This document shows positions 1-6,694 of a stretch of DNA of 10,442 nt, in pieces; position 1 is the first letter of the stretch; every line of letters starts with the position of its first letter. The stretch is from JANRLJ01 sp034437895. GTDB taxonomy: Bacteria > Chloroflexota > Anaerolineae > Aggregatilineales > Phototrophicaceae. The translations under genes were made by a program, and so were the position numbers. Below the pieces are notes generated by a model. It saw only the letters and a list, made by a program, of their open reading frames with translations, searched no databases and was not told where the DNA came from. The DNA lies in contig DAOTTO010000021.1 in the NCBI GenBank assembly GCA_034437895.1, positions 1-10,442 on the forward strand. Direction: 5' to 3'.

Positions 1-2029
1 CATTCGCGCCTTGCAATACGTTTAAAAAGCGTACATCACTCGCGCCACCCGCATTGATTTCCAGTCGAAAGCGCATCGTTTCAAAAAATGCGGGTGGGCT
101 GCTGATTTCGTCTTGCAGCGGATTTACACTGATGGCGGCATTAGCGGGAAGCAGCGATGTGATATAAAGATGCTGACCGCTGGCAGTGGTCATGTTGATG
201 AGGTTTCCGTTCACCGTCGCCGTCGCTGGAAAGTTCAAAATGAAGCGCTTGGGGCGATCTTCTGCTTGAGTAACGGCGCGATCATAAATCACAAGTATGT
301 CGGGCTTCAACCATAGCACAGAGCGACTGACATGAGCGACCCCATTTAGACCTTCATAATCGGTATTGTAAAGCGCCGTCGAATCGCCAGTGACATAAAG
401 ATAGTCGTCTGCGCTGCTGAAAACAGGCGGTGGTGGATTATTGGCGCTGTAAAGCCACTGCGACCCGCGCTCCCACAGCATCAAACGGAAATCATCACGA
501 TCAATCGGGTCATTCTGTACCGTGAGCGTATTCATATTATCAGAGGCAATATAATCCAGATCATAGCCGACGCGCACTTTGGTGAGCCATTCCCCTGCCC
601 GATAAAATTCGATAGCATTGCCGTTGGCGGCTTGATGATCGACGCGATTCCAACTCAGGCTGTACGTGAACCACGTCGCGTCCGCGCTCCAATCCGTCCG
701 TGCCAATAATCGGCGCATTCCGCTGGCATACCATAACGGGGCAAAATTCGGACGCGGGTCGGTGGGTTCGGGTGCGTCGGGGTCAAACAGCATAAAATAT
801 AAGATCGCCTTATGAAATTCACTGGCATCATTAGACCGATCTACTAACGCGTCCGCGCCACCCATCAAGGTATGCTTTTCCGCCCAACGCACCTCGTTTA
901 GCCGCGCCCCGTTAGCGGTCAGGTCATCATAAATGCCCAAAGGGGCGAACAATTCAATAAAATCAGGAGTCTGGTAATTTTGTCCGCTGCCATACCACGC
1001 CGGCTCATAAACGGGCAGATTATAATCAGGATTTAGCACTGTATCCGGGCTAAGAGAGTGATAATACGCCTTCACACTGTCGTCCCAGAAGGTATTAGTA
1101 GTGAAAGAAACCTGCTGTCCGTAGAGGGCGGGATCATCCATACCAGCGGTATGCAGCGCCAACAAGAATTGGGCGGTGTAGCCGAGCGACTGTGGGCTGT
1201 ATTCAAAGCCTTCTGTGCCGAAGCCCCCGGCTGCTTCGGTGCGGAGCAGATGATCGTTGACATATAGCCATGCGCCCGTCGCTTGTGTCAGATAACTCGT
1301 AAGCGCTCCATCCGGGTCATCAGCGGGGTCAAACGCCAGCGCCATCATGCCCATGTTTCGCATGTGCGCCGTATAATAATTGTTGCCCGACCAGCGCACC
1401 GCGTCGATATCGCTAATGAGGATCGGGTCGTTGAACACGCCAACCGGCTCTGGATGATTCAAATTAGTCGTCGCAGCATAAGTGAGTTCCTCCATCCAGC
1501 GCAAAAATACGCCGCGAATCAAGGCTTTATCCTCCGCAGATAGTGTTGGGTAAATCCAATCCACCGTTAGTGGAAAGCTCACCCCATACCAACGGGAGCG
1601 ATCATTGATGCTGAAGGCAGGGTCGCGGAAGGGTTCGCCAGGAGCGCTGCCCTGTGCGGCTTGCGTCATCACTGCCAGAAGCAGCGTCCGAGCGCGTTGG
1701 GCATAATCCACCCGCTGGGCTTCGTCGGGATGAATCAGCGACATAAACGCGAACAAGGCCGCGTAATTTTCTGTCACATAATCTTCGTAAGCGTTGCCAC
1801 CGAGATCGCCATTTTGAATGCTGCCCGCGTCCATATCCTGTTTGGCCTGTTCCGCCATCGGTAGAAGTGACTCAGCATAAATGGGGTTATCGTCTCGCGC
1901 CCAAGTACGGTGTCTTGCGAGGCTGGCTTCTGTCAGCCACAAGCGCGGATGCGTCGGGACGGGTTGGGCAAGGGTGACACTGCTGAAAAGCAAACATAAA
2001 AGTGCAATAAGCAAAAATCGTTTCGCCAC
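1..2029 (-). CDS. Secreted heparinase II/III-like protein (3' end cut by window edge)
   Basis: The frame is open from a GTG at 2029 to the left edge, giving 676 residues without a stop, so the C-terminus is missing. GTG is chosen because GGAG lies 7 nt upstream and a signal peptide follows at once: Lys/Arg, a Leu-rich core, then cleavage after about A21 (SVTLA|QP). The mature protein opens with HPRLWL (27-32), the usual N-terminal motif of the heparinase II/III and alginate-lyase-like alpha/alpha-toroid proteins. A Gly/aromatic-rich segment, EAAGGFGTEGFEYSP, starts at E265. Near the end RSVLWLKPDILVIYDRA (WLKPD at 573-577) matches the C-terminal beta-sandwich signature of that family. Members cleave acidic polysaccharides by beta-elimination in the periplasm or outside the cell. 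I could not place catalytic residues, so lyase activity and substrate are inferred. It lies 68 nt downstream of the glycerate kinase on the same strand but has its own promoter candidate. Confidence 0.6.
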   Translation of the reverse strand, partial: MAKRFLLIALLCLLFSSVTLAQPVPTHPRLWLTEASLARHRTWARDDNPIYAESLLPMAEQAKQDMDAGSIQNGDLGGNAYEDYVTENYAALFAFMSLIHPDEAQRVDYAQRARTLLLAVMTQAAQGSAPGEPFRDPAFSINDRSRWYGVSFPLTVDWIYPTLSAEDKALIRGVFLRWMEELTYAATTNLNHPEPVGVFNDPILISDIDAVRWSGNNYYTAHMRNMGMMALAFDPADDPDGALTSYLTQATGAWLYVNDHLLRTEAAGGFGTEGFEYSPQSLGYTAQFLLALHTAGMDDPALYGQQVSFTTNTFWDDSVKAYYHSLSPDTVLNPDYNLPVYEPAWYGSGQNYQTPDFIELFAPLGIYDDLTANGARLNEVRWAEKHTLMGGADALVDRSNDASEFHKAILYFMLFDPDAPEPTDPRPNFAPLWYASGMRRLLARTDWSADATWFTYSLSWNRVDHQAANGNAIEFYRAGEWLTKVRVGYDLDYIASDNMNTLTVQNDPIDRDDFRLMLWERGSQWLYSANNPPPPVFSSADDYLYVTGDSTALYNTDYEGLNGVAHVSRSVLWLKPDILVIYDRAVTQAEDRPKRFILNFPATATVNGNLINMTTASGQHLYITSLLPANAAISVNPLQDEISSPPAFFETMRFRLEINAGGASDVRFLNVLQGAN

Positions 2030-2063
2030 AAGGTATCTCCGACTGATATAAGGTAATAGCAAC

Positions 2064-2092
2064 ATTATATGGTTGAAGGCAGATTACAGCAA
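2064..2092 (-). promoter_or_regulatory. Candidate promoter for the heparinase-like gene
   Basis: On the minus strand a perfect -10 box TATAAT (2069-2064) is preceded by TTGCTG (2092-2087) at a 17-nt spacing. A start of transcription near 2057 would leave a leader of about 28 nt that holds the GGAG ribosome binding site. The -35 matches consensus only in its TTG. The promoter would let this gene be expressed apart from the upstream glycerate kinase. Confidence 0.5.
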
Positions 2093-2097
2093 AAGGC

Positions 2098-3231
2098 TTA
2101 TTCGTTTAACTGGAGCAAATACCCCAATCGCAGCGCCGCCATTTCTACTAATTCAGCCGCATTAGCAATGGCTTCTTCCAGCAACATCGGCTTATTCACA
2201 ATCGGCAGCACCGCCGCAATTCCCGCCATATGCAAGATTTCGTCATCCACGTTCAGCCCGCCGACAATTGCCACCGTCGGCACCCCGTATTTTTTCGCCA
2301 ACCGCGCTACGCCGATGGGGCCTTTGCCATAGATCGTTTGCGAATCCATTTGTCCTTCGCCCGTGATGACCAAATCGGCATCCTTAAGATGATCTTCAAA
2401 ATGATTGTGCGCTAAAAGCAGATCAATCCCTGATTCGATTTTGCCATCCAAGAAGGCCATCAATCCCGCCGCGAATGCACCCGCCGCGCCGCCGCCAGAC
2501 ACCCTTTTTACATCTTTTCCAAGCTGCTGTTCGATCACGCTGAAATAATGACTTAGTGCGTTTTCCAGCGTGATGACATCCGCCGGAGAAGCACCTTTCT
2601 GCGGCCCAAACACCGCCGCCGCGCCTTCCAACCCTAATGCCGGATTTTCGACATCAGTGGCGATAACGATTTCGCACTCGTGCCAGCGTTGATCGACTAG
2701 CGAGGTGTCAACCGTGTGCAAATAGGCCAGTGCGCCGCCGCCGCGAACCAAATCATCCCCGTTTTTATCCAGTAGGCGAACACCGAGTGCCTGCATACAC
2801 CCCGCCCCGCCATCAACGGTTGCGCTGCCACCCATACCGACTATAAACCGCCTCGCGCCTCGTTCCAGCGCAGCCTGCATAAGTTGTCCTGTGCCGTAGG
2901 TGCTGGCTTCGAGCGCGTTCATTTCGTCGGATTTCAGCAGTTCTAAGCCGGATGCTAAAGCCATTTCGATTACGGCTGTTTTTCCGTCAGGTAAAAGTCC
3001 ATAAGCTGATGGAACTTTTCGTCCAAGCGGGTCGTCAACCTGAAGGACGACTTGCTCTCCGCCTGCCGCCAAAAATGCGTCCAGTGTCCCGTTGCCACCG
3101 TCGGCGATAGGCAGTAGATGAAGCGCGGCCTCCAAGCCACAGCGCCGCAGGCCATGTGCCATTGCTTCTGCTGCGACTTGGGCAGAAAGGCTGTTTTTAA
3201 ATGCGCCCGGCGCGATCAAGATATTTTTCAC
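2098..3231 (-). CDS. Glycerate kinase (GarK/GlxK family, glycerate 2-kinase)
   Basis: A 377-residue cytoplasmic enzyme of normal family length that phosphorylates D-glycerate with ATP, feeding glycolysis as 2-phosphoglycerate. Family motifs appear in order: APGAFKNSLSA (7-17), IADGGNGT (42-49), GGSATVDGGAG (134-144), ATDVENP (191-197), GPQKGA (209-214), the glycine-rich GGGAAGAFAAGLMAFL (246-261) and ITGEGQMDSQT (289-299). GTG at 3231 is preferred because GGAGG sits 5 nt upstream; an in-frame TTG at 3246 would add five residues but has no ribosome binding site. The usual ADGGEGT reads ADGGNGT here, a Glu-to-Asn change in a substrate-site loop. Family members act in glucarate/galactarate, glyoxylate and sugar-acid breakdown. 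The heparinase-like gene lies downstream and a receiver gene diverges upstream. Family assignment is firm; 2-kinase regiospecificity comes from the family. Confidence 0.92.
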   Translation of the reverse strand: MKNILIAPGAFKNSLSAQVAAEAMAHGLRRCGLEAALHLLPIADGGNGTLDAFLAAGGEQVVLQVDDPLGRKVPSAYGLLPDGKTAVIEMALASGLELLKSDEMNALEASTYGTGQLMQAALERGARRFIVGMGGSATVDGGAGCMQALGVRLLDKNGDDLVRGGGALAYLHTVDTSLVDQRWHECEIVIATDVENPALGLEGAAAVFGPQKGASPADVITLENALSHYFSVIEQQLGKDVKRVSGGGAAGAFAAGLMAFLDGKIESGIDLLLAHNHFEDHLKDADLVITGEGQMDSQTIYGKGPIGVARLAKKYGVPTVAIVGGLNVDDEILHMAGIAAVLPIVNKPMLLEEAIANAAELVEMAALRLGYLLQLNE

Positions 3232-3247
3232 ATGTGCCTCCAACAAT

Positions 3248-3274
3248 TGACATAGTATTAAGGAACTATTGTCA
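3248..3274. promoter_or_regulatory. Inverted repeat upstream of the glycerate kinase (possible operator)
   Basis: Left arm TGACATAGT (3248-3256) pairs with right arm ACTATTGTCA (3265-3274): nine base pairs with one bulged base around an 8-nt spacer. It starts 16 nt before the kinase GTG, within its probable promoter or leader, and is upstream of the divergent receiver gene. It could be a repressor site or a leader hairpin. No regulator is identified. Confidence 0.3.
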
Positions 3275-3284
3275 GCAATACGGC

Positions 3285-3312
3285 TTGTATGTTTTAATCA
3301 AAGTGCTATACT
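3285..3312 (+). promoter_or_regulatory. Candidate promoter for the receiver gene
   Basis: TATACT (3307-3312) is preceded by TGC, an extended -10 element. TTGTAT (3285-3290) lies 16 nt upstream as a weak -35. A start near 3319 would give a leader of about 80 nt, which is A/T-rich and contains a near-direct repeat (CGTAATTA and CGTAAGTTA). Confidence 0.4.
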
Positions 3313-3398
3313 GAACGTAATTAACTCATATCGTAAGTTATAAGTCGTACTAAAAAAGTTTTATTTGCCTTTTCATAAGGGTAGGAAGCAAGCATACC

Positions 3399-3812
3399 AT
3401 GTGCAAAGAACGCTGGGCACTCATCGTCGAAGACGATGCTCACAGCTTAATCGCCATTTCATCACTCATGAAAGAATTAGGAATTCGTTACAAACGCAAT
3501 ACCACTGGCGCAAATGTTCCGGCGATGATTGATTCGATGGAACCGCGTCCCGATTTCATCTTAATGGATACCGACCTCCCGGATGGCGATCCGTTTAAGA
3601 TTTGCGATGAAATCCGCAGCAATCCCTATACAGCACATATCCCCGTCATTGCTATTTCGGATGAATTCCCGTCAACCATGACGCGCCGCGCAAAAGCAAG
3701 TGGTTTTAGCGCTATGCTACTTAAGCCTCTACCGCGCAAAGATTTTAGCAGCATCTTAGACAACCTCCTCGGCAGTAGTGGTTCAGATAAGAAAGCCTTG
3801 CTTTCGTCTTAG
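3399..3812 (+). CDS. Stand-alone receiver-domain response regulator
   Basis: A 137-residue cytoplasmic protein made of a single CheY-like receiver with no output domain. The acidic pocket is E11-D12-D13, the phospho-acceptor is D57 in LMDTDLPD, the switch hydroxyl is S87 in IAISDE, and the conserved lysine is K109 in LLKPL. The position that normally holds the aromatic switch residue (Tyr106 of CheY) is M106, so conformational coupling may differ from CheY. A short Ser/Lys tail follows from about residue 125. Single receivers act as protein-interaction switches or phosphorelay intermediates. No histidine kinase adjoins it, and the kinase-like protein at 6695-7771 is not linked to it. AGGA lies 12 nt before the ATG, a rather long spacing. 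It is divergent from the glycerate kinase. Confidence 0.88.
   Translation: MCKERWALIVEDDAHSLIAISSLMKELGIRYKRNTTGANVPAMIDSMEPRPDFILMDTDLPDGDPFKICDEIRSNPYTAHIPVIAISDEFPSTMTRRAKASGFSAMLLKPLPRKDFSSILDNLLGSSGSDKKALLSS
3791..3805. terminator. Small hairpin at the receiver / propeller-lipoprotein junction
   Basis: GAAAGC (3791-3796), a CTT loop and GCTTTC (3800-3805) form a perfect 6-bp stem inside the last codons of the receiver gene. The convergent genes are only 3 nt apart, so any shared terminator must overlap coding sequence. The following tract (GTCTTAGTGTTT) is only modestly T-rich, so termination is weakly supported. Confidence 0.25.
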
Positions 3813-3815
3813 TGT

Positions 3816-5081
3816 TTAGGACGACGGCAACATCGCCCATTGCAGCGCACTAATCGTCCCTTCGGTGATGAAGGTCATTTGCCGCGTCATCTCGGCTGTA
3901 CGATCTAGTACAAAAATTTGCTGTAAGCTCGGATTAGACGGGTCAACCCCAAGATAAGCGATTAAGGTCGCGTCCGGGCTAAAAATGGCATTGGGCGGAA
4001 CACCCAAGCTGCTAATTACAGTGAAGACATTTTCTTCCTCTGTGTCGAAGATGTAGACCGAGTCTGCTTCAGATGCAAGGAAGTAGCGCCCATCTCGGCT
4101 CCATTCAATATGGCTTGCTAAGGTGGCGGGAAGTGTCTGGGCAGGTGCAAGCTGAGTCGTGCTGGTGACATCAAGTTGAAAGGCCGCCCCCCCTGCCGCG
4201 CCAGTCGTCAGATTACGCTCGGCACGGAGATACGTCAGTTGGTTATTGGTAGGGTTAAAAGAAAGATCATAGTCCGAGCCAAAGCCTCTTATCTGCGTCA
4301 GCACGGGGGAAATTCCCCCTGTCGGCAGATCAACCGCATAAATTTCGATGTTGCTAAAGAAAAGCCGCGTTCCGGCGGGATCCCAAACGACTTCGCTTAA
4401 AAGTGTACTGTTGACCGAGGCGGCCTGACGCTGACTATTACCCGTCGGGCAGGTGCCGCTGCCTGCGAAATTGGCGACATAAATATCCAGCGGCGAGTTG
4501 GGGGCTTGTCCGCCGATAAAAGCCAGCGATGTACTATCAGCGCTCCATGCAGGCGCACGGACATCGGCGAAACCCAAGCAAGAGATTTGCTGGCGATATG
4601 TGCCGTCTAAATTGCTGACGAAAACTTCACGGGCGCTGCCATTGCCCGGCGCAACATACGCCAACAACGTTTGATCGGGCGACAGTGTTAAATCGGTGAT
4701 CGGCACACCTACGCCAAATGTTGCGATCAAGCGGCTTTCAGTTGAAGAGACATCCACCGCAGCAATCGAATCGCCGTTATACAGATAATAAATCGTGCCT
4801 GACGCGGGGATAGAGGTTGCGGTTGCAGAAGGCAAACCCACATTCGGGGCGGGTGTTGCGGCGCTCACCGTCGGTGCGGGTGTCCAGCTTGGAGGGAGAG
4901 TGGGGCCGATGCGCGTGTTGGTGGGAGTCAGTAGCCCAGTTTCCGTTCCAGATGCAACAAGTGCGCCTAAGTCAACGCGGGTGGGCAGCGCAGGGGCAGC
5001 ATCCCCTCCCCCACAGGCCGCTGCAAAAAAGGCGATGACGAGTAGTCCCAAACTCAGCTTCCAAGATGACTTTATGAACAT
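3816..5081 (-). CDS. Lipoprotein with TolB/PD40-type beta-propeller
   Basis: A 421-residue exported protein. The N-terminus has KSSWK, a hydrophobic core and FFAAAC followed by GGG, a lipobox with the lipidated cysteine at C23 (Ala rather than Leu at -3). Residues about 30-93 are a Pro/Thr/Ser/Ala-rich stalk. From about 95 to the end, WD40-like TolB/PD40 blades recur: LSPDQTLLAYV, PAWSADSTSLAFI, VVWDPAGTRLFFS, LSFNPTNNQLTYL, IEWSRDGRYFLAS and IFSPDATLIAYL, each followed by a strand such as IYAVDLPTGG or VYIFDTEE. That predicts a six-bladed propeller tethered outside the membrane on a flexible stalk. Such domains bind proteins or ligands; no catalytic motif is seen and the partner is unknown. 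The neighbour ABM cluster is divergent. GGGA lies 11 nt upstream of the ATG, a weak ribosome binding site. Confidence 0.8.
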   Translation of the reverse strand: MFIKSSWKLSLGLLVIAFFAAACGGGDAAPALPTRVDLGALVASGTETGLLTPTNTRIGPTLPPSWTPAPTVSAATPAPNVGLPSATATSIPASGTIYYLYNGDSIAAVDVSSTESRLIATFGVGVPITDLTLSPDQTLLAYVAPGNGSAREVFVSNLDGTYRQQISCLGFADVRAPAWSADSTSLAFIGGQAPNSPLDIYVANFAGSGTCPTGNSQRQAASVNSTLLSEVVWDPAGTRLFFSNIEIYAVDLPTGGISPVLTQIRGFGSDYDLSFNPTNNQLTYLRAERNLTTGAAGGAAFQLDVTSTTQLAPAQTLPATLASHIEWSRDGRYFLASEADSVYIFDTEEENVFTVISSLGVPPNAIFSPDATLIAYLGVDPSNPSLQQIFVLDRTAEMTRQMTFITEGTISALQWAMLPSS

Positions 5082-5120
5082 GCGGCAAAAATTCCCAGTG
5101 ATGTGTTAAACTCTCGCCTA

Positions 5121-5126
5121 ATTATA
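5121..5126 (-). promoter_or_regulatory. -10 box for the propeller lipoprotein gene
   Basis: A perfect TATAAT on the minus strand (5126-5121) would start transcription near 5114, about 33 nt before the ATG at 5081. No good -35 is visible at 16-18 nt. I could not find a convincing promoter for the divergent plus-strand cluster in the same gap. Confidence 0.35.
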
Positions 5127-5164
5127 TGCTCTAGTGGATATTTAGCACATTGTGGAGCAGGATC

Positions 5165-5473
5165 ATGTACTCTTTAGGCGTTACCGTTCATATTCAGCCA
5201 GAACATGTGCAGGAGTTCATCACTATTTCACGCGAAGTCATCACCCAAAGCCGCGCCGAGCTGGGCTGCTTATGGTACGACATGCTGCGCTCAGAAAAAG
5301 ATCCTACGATTTTTACCTCTTACGAAGCCTACAAAAGTGAAGAAGACTTCCAAGTACACCTTAGAACATCATATGTCCGCGATTGGCTGGAAAAAACCCG
5401 CCGCATAATGACGGCTGACGGCATTATTTTCCCCAGCCACAGCAATCTTTATCCGAATAATCCTGAAAAGTAA
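5165..5473 (+). CDS. ABM-domain protein (antibiotic biosynthesis monooxygenase / YgiN-LsrG-like)
   Basis: A 102-residue protein filling one ABM domain, a dimeric alpha+beta ferredoxin-like fold. It shows the family pattern: VTVHIQPEHVQEF at the N-terminus, AELGCLWYDM (31-40), then FTSYEAYKSEEDFQVHL (50-66) with E54 and H65 at the positions usually kept as E..W.s.e....H. ATG at 5165 is chosen because GGAG lies 7 nt upstream; an in-frame TTG at 5150 precedes that site. Known members include quinone monooxygenase-like YgiN and LsrG, an isomerase of phospho-AI-2, so the reaction cannot be named from fold alone. It is first in a tight plus-strand cluster, 10 nt before the aldolase gene, which suggests a part in the same carbohydrate pathway. 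This link is inference. Confidence 0.8.
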   Translation: MYSLGVTVHIQPEHVQEFITISREVITQSRAELGCLWYDMLRSEKDPTIFTSYEAYKSEEDFQVHLRTSYVRDWLEKTRRIMTADGIIFPSHSNLYPNNPEK

Positions 5474-5483
5474 GAGTGTCCCT

Positions 5484-6140
5484 ATGAACGAACAAACCGC
5501 TTATGACATGATTGAGCGCGGCATCCTTATCGCTGGGATGCGCGGCGCATTTGGCCCGGAAAACGCGCTGCGGGTGCTGTCGGTGATGATGGATGAAGGA
5601 ATCAACCTGTTTGAATTTACGATGAATTCCGAGCAGCCGATTGAAGCGATGATCGCCGCCAAACGCGAATTTGGGGATGCCGCTTGTATCGGTATGGGAA
5701 CTGTCCTGAATACCGACGACGCTAAACGGGTGTTGGATGCGGGGGCAGATTTTGTCGTCTCGCCTGCCTTTCAACCCGAAGTTGTGCAGGTTGTTCAATC
5801 CGCCCGTGTTTTGGTCGCGCCGGGTGTTATCACCCCCTCAGAAGCGGTGCAAGCGTGGGGGATGGGGGTAAAACTGCTCAAAATTTTCCCGATTGGCTCA
5901 CTCGGCATTGATTATTTTAAGGCCATTATGGGGCCGTTGGGACATATCAAGTTTATGTGCAACGGCGGCATGACGGTGGAAAATGTCGGGCAGTTCGTCA
6001 AAGCGGGGGCTGTCGCCTGCGGGATGGCGGGTTGGCTAACGGGGGATGGCAGTATGGAAACGGATGTGATGCGGCAGCGAGCGCGTACAATGCGCGAAGT
6101 AGTGGATGCAATACGTCCGATGCCGATGCCTCATGTTTAG
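5484..6140 (+). CDS. KDPG / KDPGal / 4-hydroxy-2-oxoglutarate aldolase family (Eda/DgoA-like)
   Basis: A 218-residue class I aldolase of standard length. The family splits 2-keto-3-deoxy-6-phospho-sugar acids into pyruvate and glyceraldehyde 3-phosphate (or hydroxy-oxoglutarate into pyruvate and glyoxylate) through a Schiff base. The lysine is K133 in LLKIFP, the general acid/base E44 in FEFTMNS, and T73 lies in GMGTVLN; CNGGM (159-163) forms the phosphate loop. The Arg that follows the Glu in E. coli Eda (EVTLRT) is N48 here, as in DgoA-type enzymes (EIPLNSPQ), and LKIFPIGSLGIDYFKAI also resembles DgoA. A phosphogalactonate-type substrate is therefore as likely as KDPG. The Met/Pro-rich C-terminus is unremarkable. 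It follows the ABM gene by 10 nt and precedes the VOC gene by about 31 nt, consistent with an operon. Confidence 0.85.
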   Translation: MNEQTAYDMIERGILIAGMRGAFGPENALRVLSVMMDEGINLFEFTMNSEQPIEAMIAAKREFGDAACIGMGTVLNTDDAKRVLDAGADFVVSPAFQPEVVQVVQSARVLVAPGVITPSEAVQAWGMGVKLLKIFPIGSLGIDYFKAIMGPLGHIKFMCNGGMTVENVGQFVKAGAVACGMAGWLTGDGSMETDVMRQRARTMREVVDAIRPMPMPHV

Positions 6141-6171
6141 TCAATTTGGTGGATATTACAAACAAAGAAAT

Positions 6172-6555
6172 ATGATGAATATTGATCGTATCGACCATTT
6201 TGTCTTGACGGTGCGGGATGTGCAAGTGACCTGCGATTTTTATGCACGGGTTTTAGGGATGACGGTGATTTCATTTGGGGAAGGACGCAAAGCGCTGCGG
6301 TTCGGCAGTCAGAAAATTAATTTGCATCAGGCGGGACAGGAATTCGAGCCGAAAGCCACCGCGCCGACTCCTGGCGCAGCAGATTTTTGCCTCATTACTA
6401 ATACTCTTATAGAGGACGTATACGCGCATCTCAAAAGCAACCATATAAGCGCCCTCATGCCACCATCAGAGCGTGATGGCGCAGCAGGCAAAATCCGTTC
6501 CGTTTACTTTCATGATCCTGATGGCAATTTAGTCGAAGTCTCAAACATGATGTAG
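6172..6555 (+). CDS. VOC-fold (glyoxalase/bleomycin-resistance superfamily) protein
   Basis: A 127-residue protein with two beta-alpha-beta-beta-beta modules. It begins IDHFVLTVRDV, carries FYARVLGM (23-30), NLHQAG (50-55) and FEPKA (58-62), and ends FHDPDGNLVEVSN (113-125). Candidate metal ligands are H9, H52 and E122. The LHQAG.EFEPKA signature matches the subgroup related to Salmonella STM3117, often annotated lactoylglutathione lyase-like, but the substrate is unknown. ATG at 6172 (or the adjacent one at 6175) is chosen because VOC domains start within a few residues of this IDH motif. An upstream in-frame ATG at 6133 overlaps the aldolase stop and is possible, because no clear Shine-Dalgarno marks 6172. 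It is last in the ABM-aldolase cluster, so a role in detoxifying or rearranging a sugar-acid intermediate is conceivable. Confidence 0.82.
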   Translation: MMNIDRIDHFVLTVRDVQVTCDFYARVLGMTVISFGEGRKALRFGSQKINLHQAGQEFEPKATAPTPGAADFCLITNTLIEDVYAHLKSNHISALMPPSERDGAAGKIRSVYFHDPDGNLVEVSNMM

Positions 6556-6605
6556 ACATATAGGCTCAATGCATCAAATCCACTCGATAAGACCATAAAA
6601 GATTA

Positions 6606-6683
6606 AACCGCAACGACGCAAAGACCACTAAGGGAGGTATGATAAAATCTTACTTTCTTTGTGGTCTTCGTGTCTTTGTAGTT
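6606..6683. repeat. Imperfect 27-bp inverted repeat with internal 9-nt periodicity
   Basis: The left arm (6606-6632) and right arm (6657-6683) are inverted copies matching at 21 of 27 positions around a 24-nt loop. Read on the minus strand, the right arm repeats a 9-nt unit, ACAAAGACA / CGAAGACCA / CAAAG, and the left arm keeps the same A/C/G-rich register. Similar ACGAAGAC-type intergenic repeats recur in many environmental bacterial genomes, from general knowledge. It lies between convergent genes, 50 nt after the VOC stop and 11 nt after the receiver-kinase stop, so it may act as a bidirectional terminator as well as a dispersed repeat. T-rich tracts follow on both sides but not directly. 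Confidence 0.6.
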
Positions 6684-6694
6684 CGAGAATTGCA

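Noticed and set aside
1058..1864. Several plus-strand open frames of 60-90 codons.
   Set aside because: They lie antisense inside the heparinase-like gene, have no recognisable motifs and no convincing ribosome binding sites.
3247..3252. TTGACA as a consensus -35 box on the plus strand.
   Set aside because: No -10 box lies at 16-18 nt; the nearest T/A-rich hexamer is only 14 nt away, and the extended -10 at 3304-3312 is better.
5424..5798. A 124-codon minus-strand frame over the ABM/aldolase junction.
   Set aside because: It is antisense to two genes with clear family motifs; its composition mirrors their codons.
6133..6171. Upstream ATG start for the VOC gene, overlapping the aldolase stop.
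   Set aside because: It would add 13 residues before a motif normally at the N-terminus. It remains possible, because 6172 has no strong Shine-Dalgarno.
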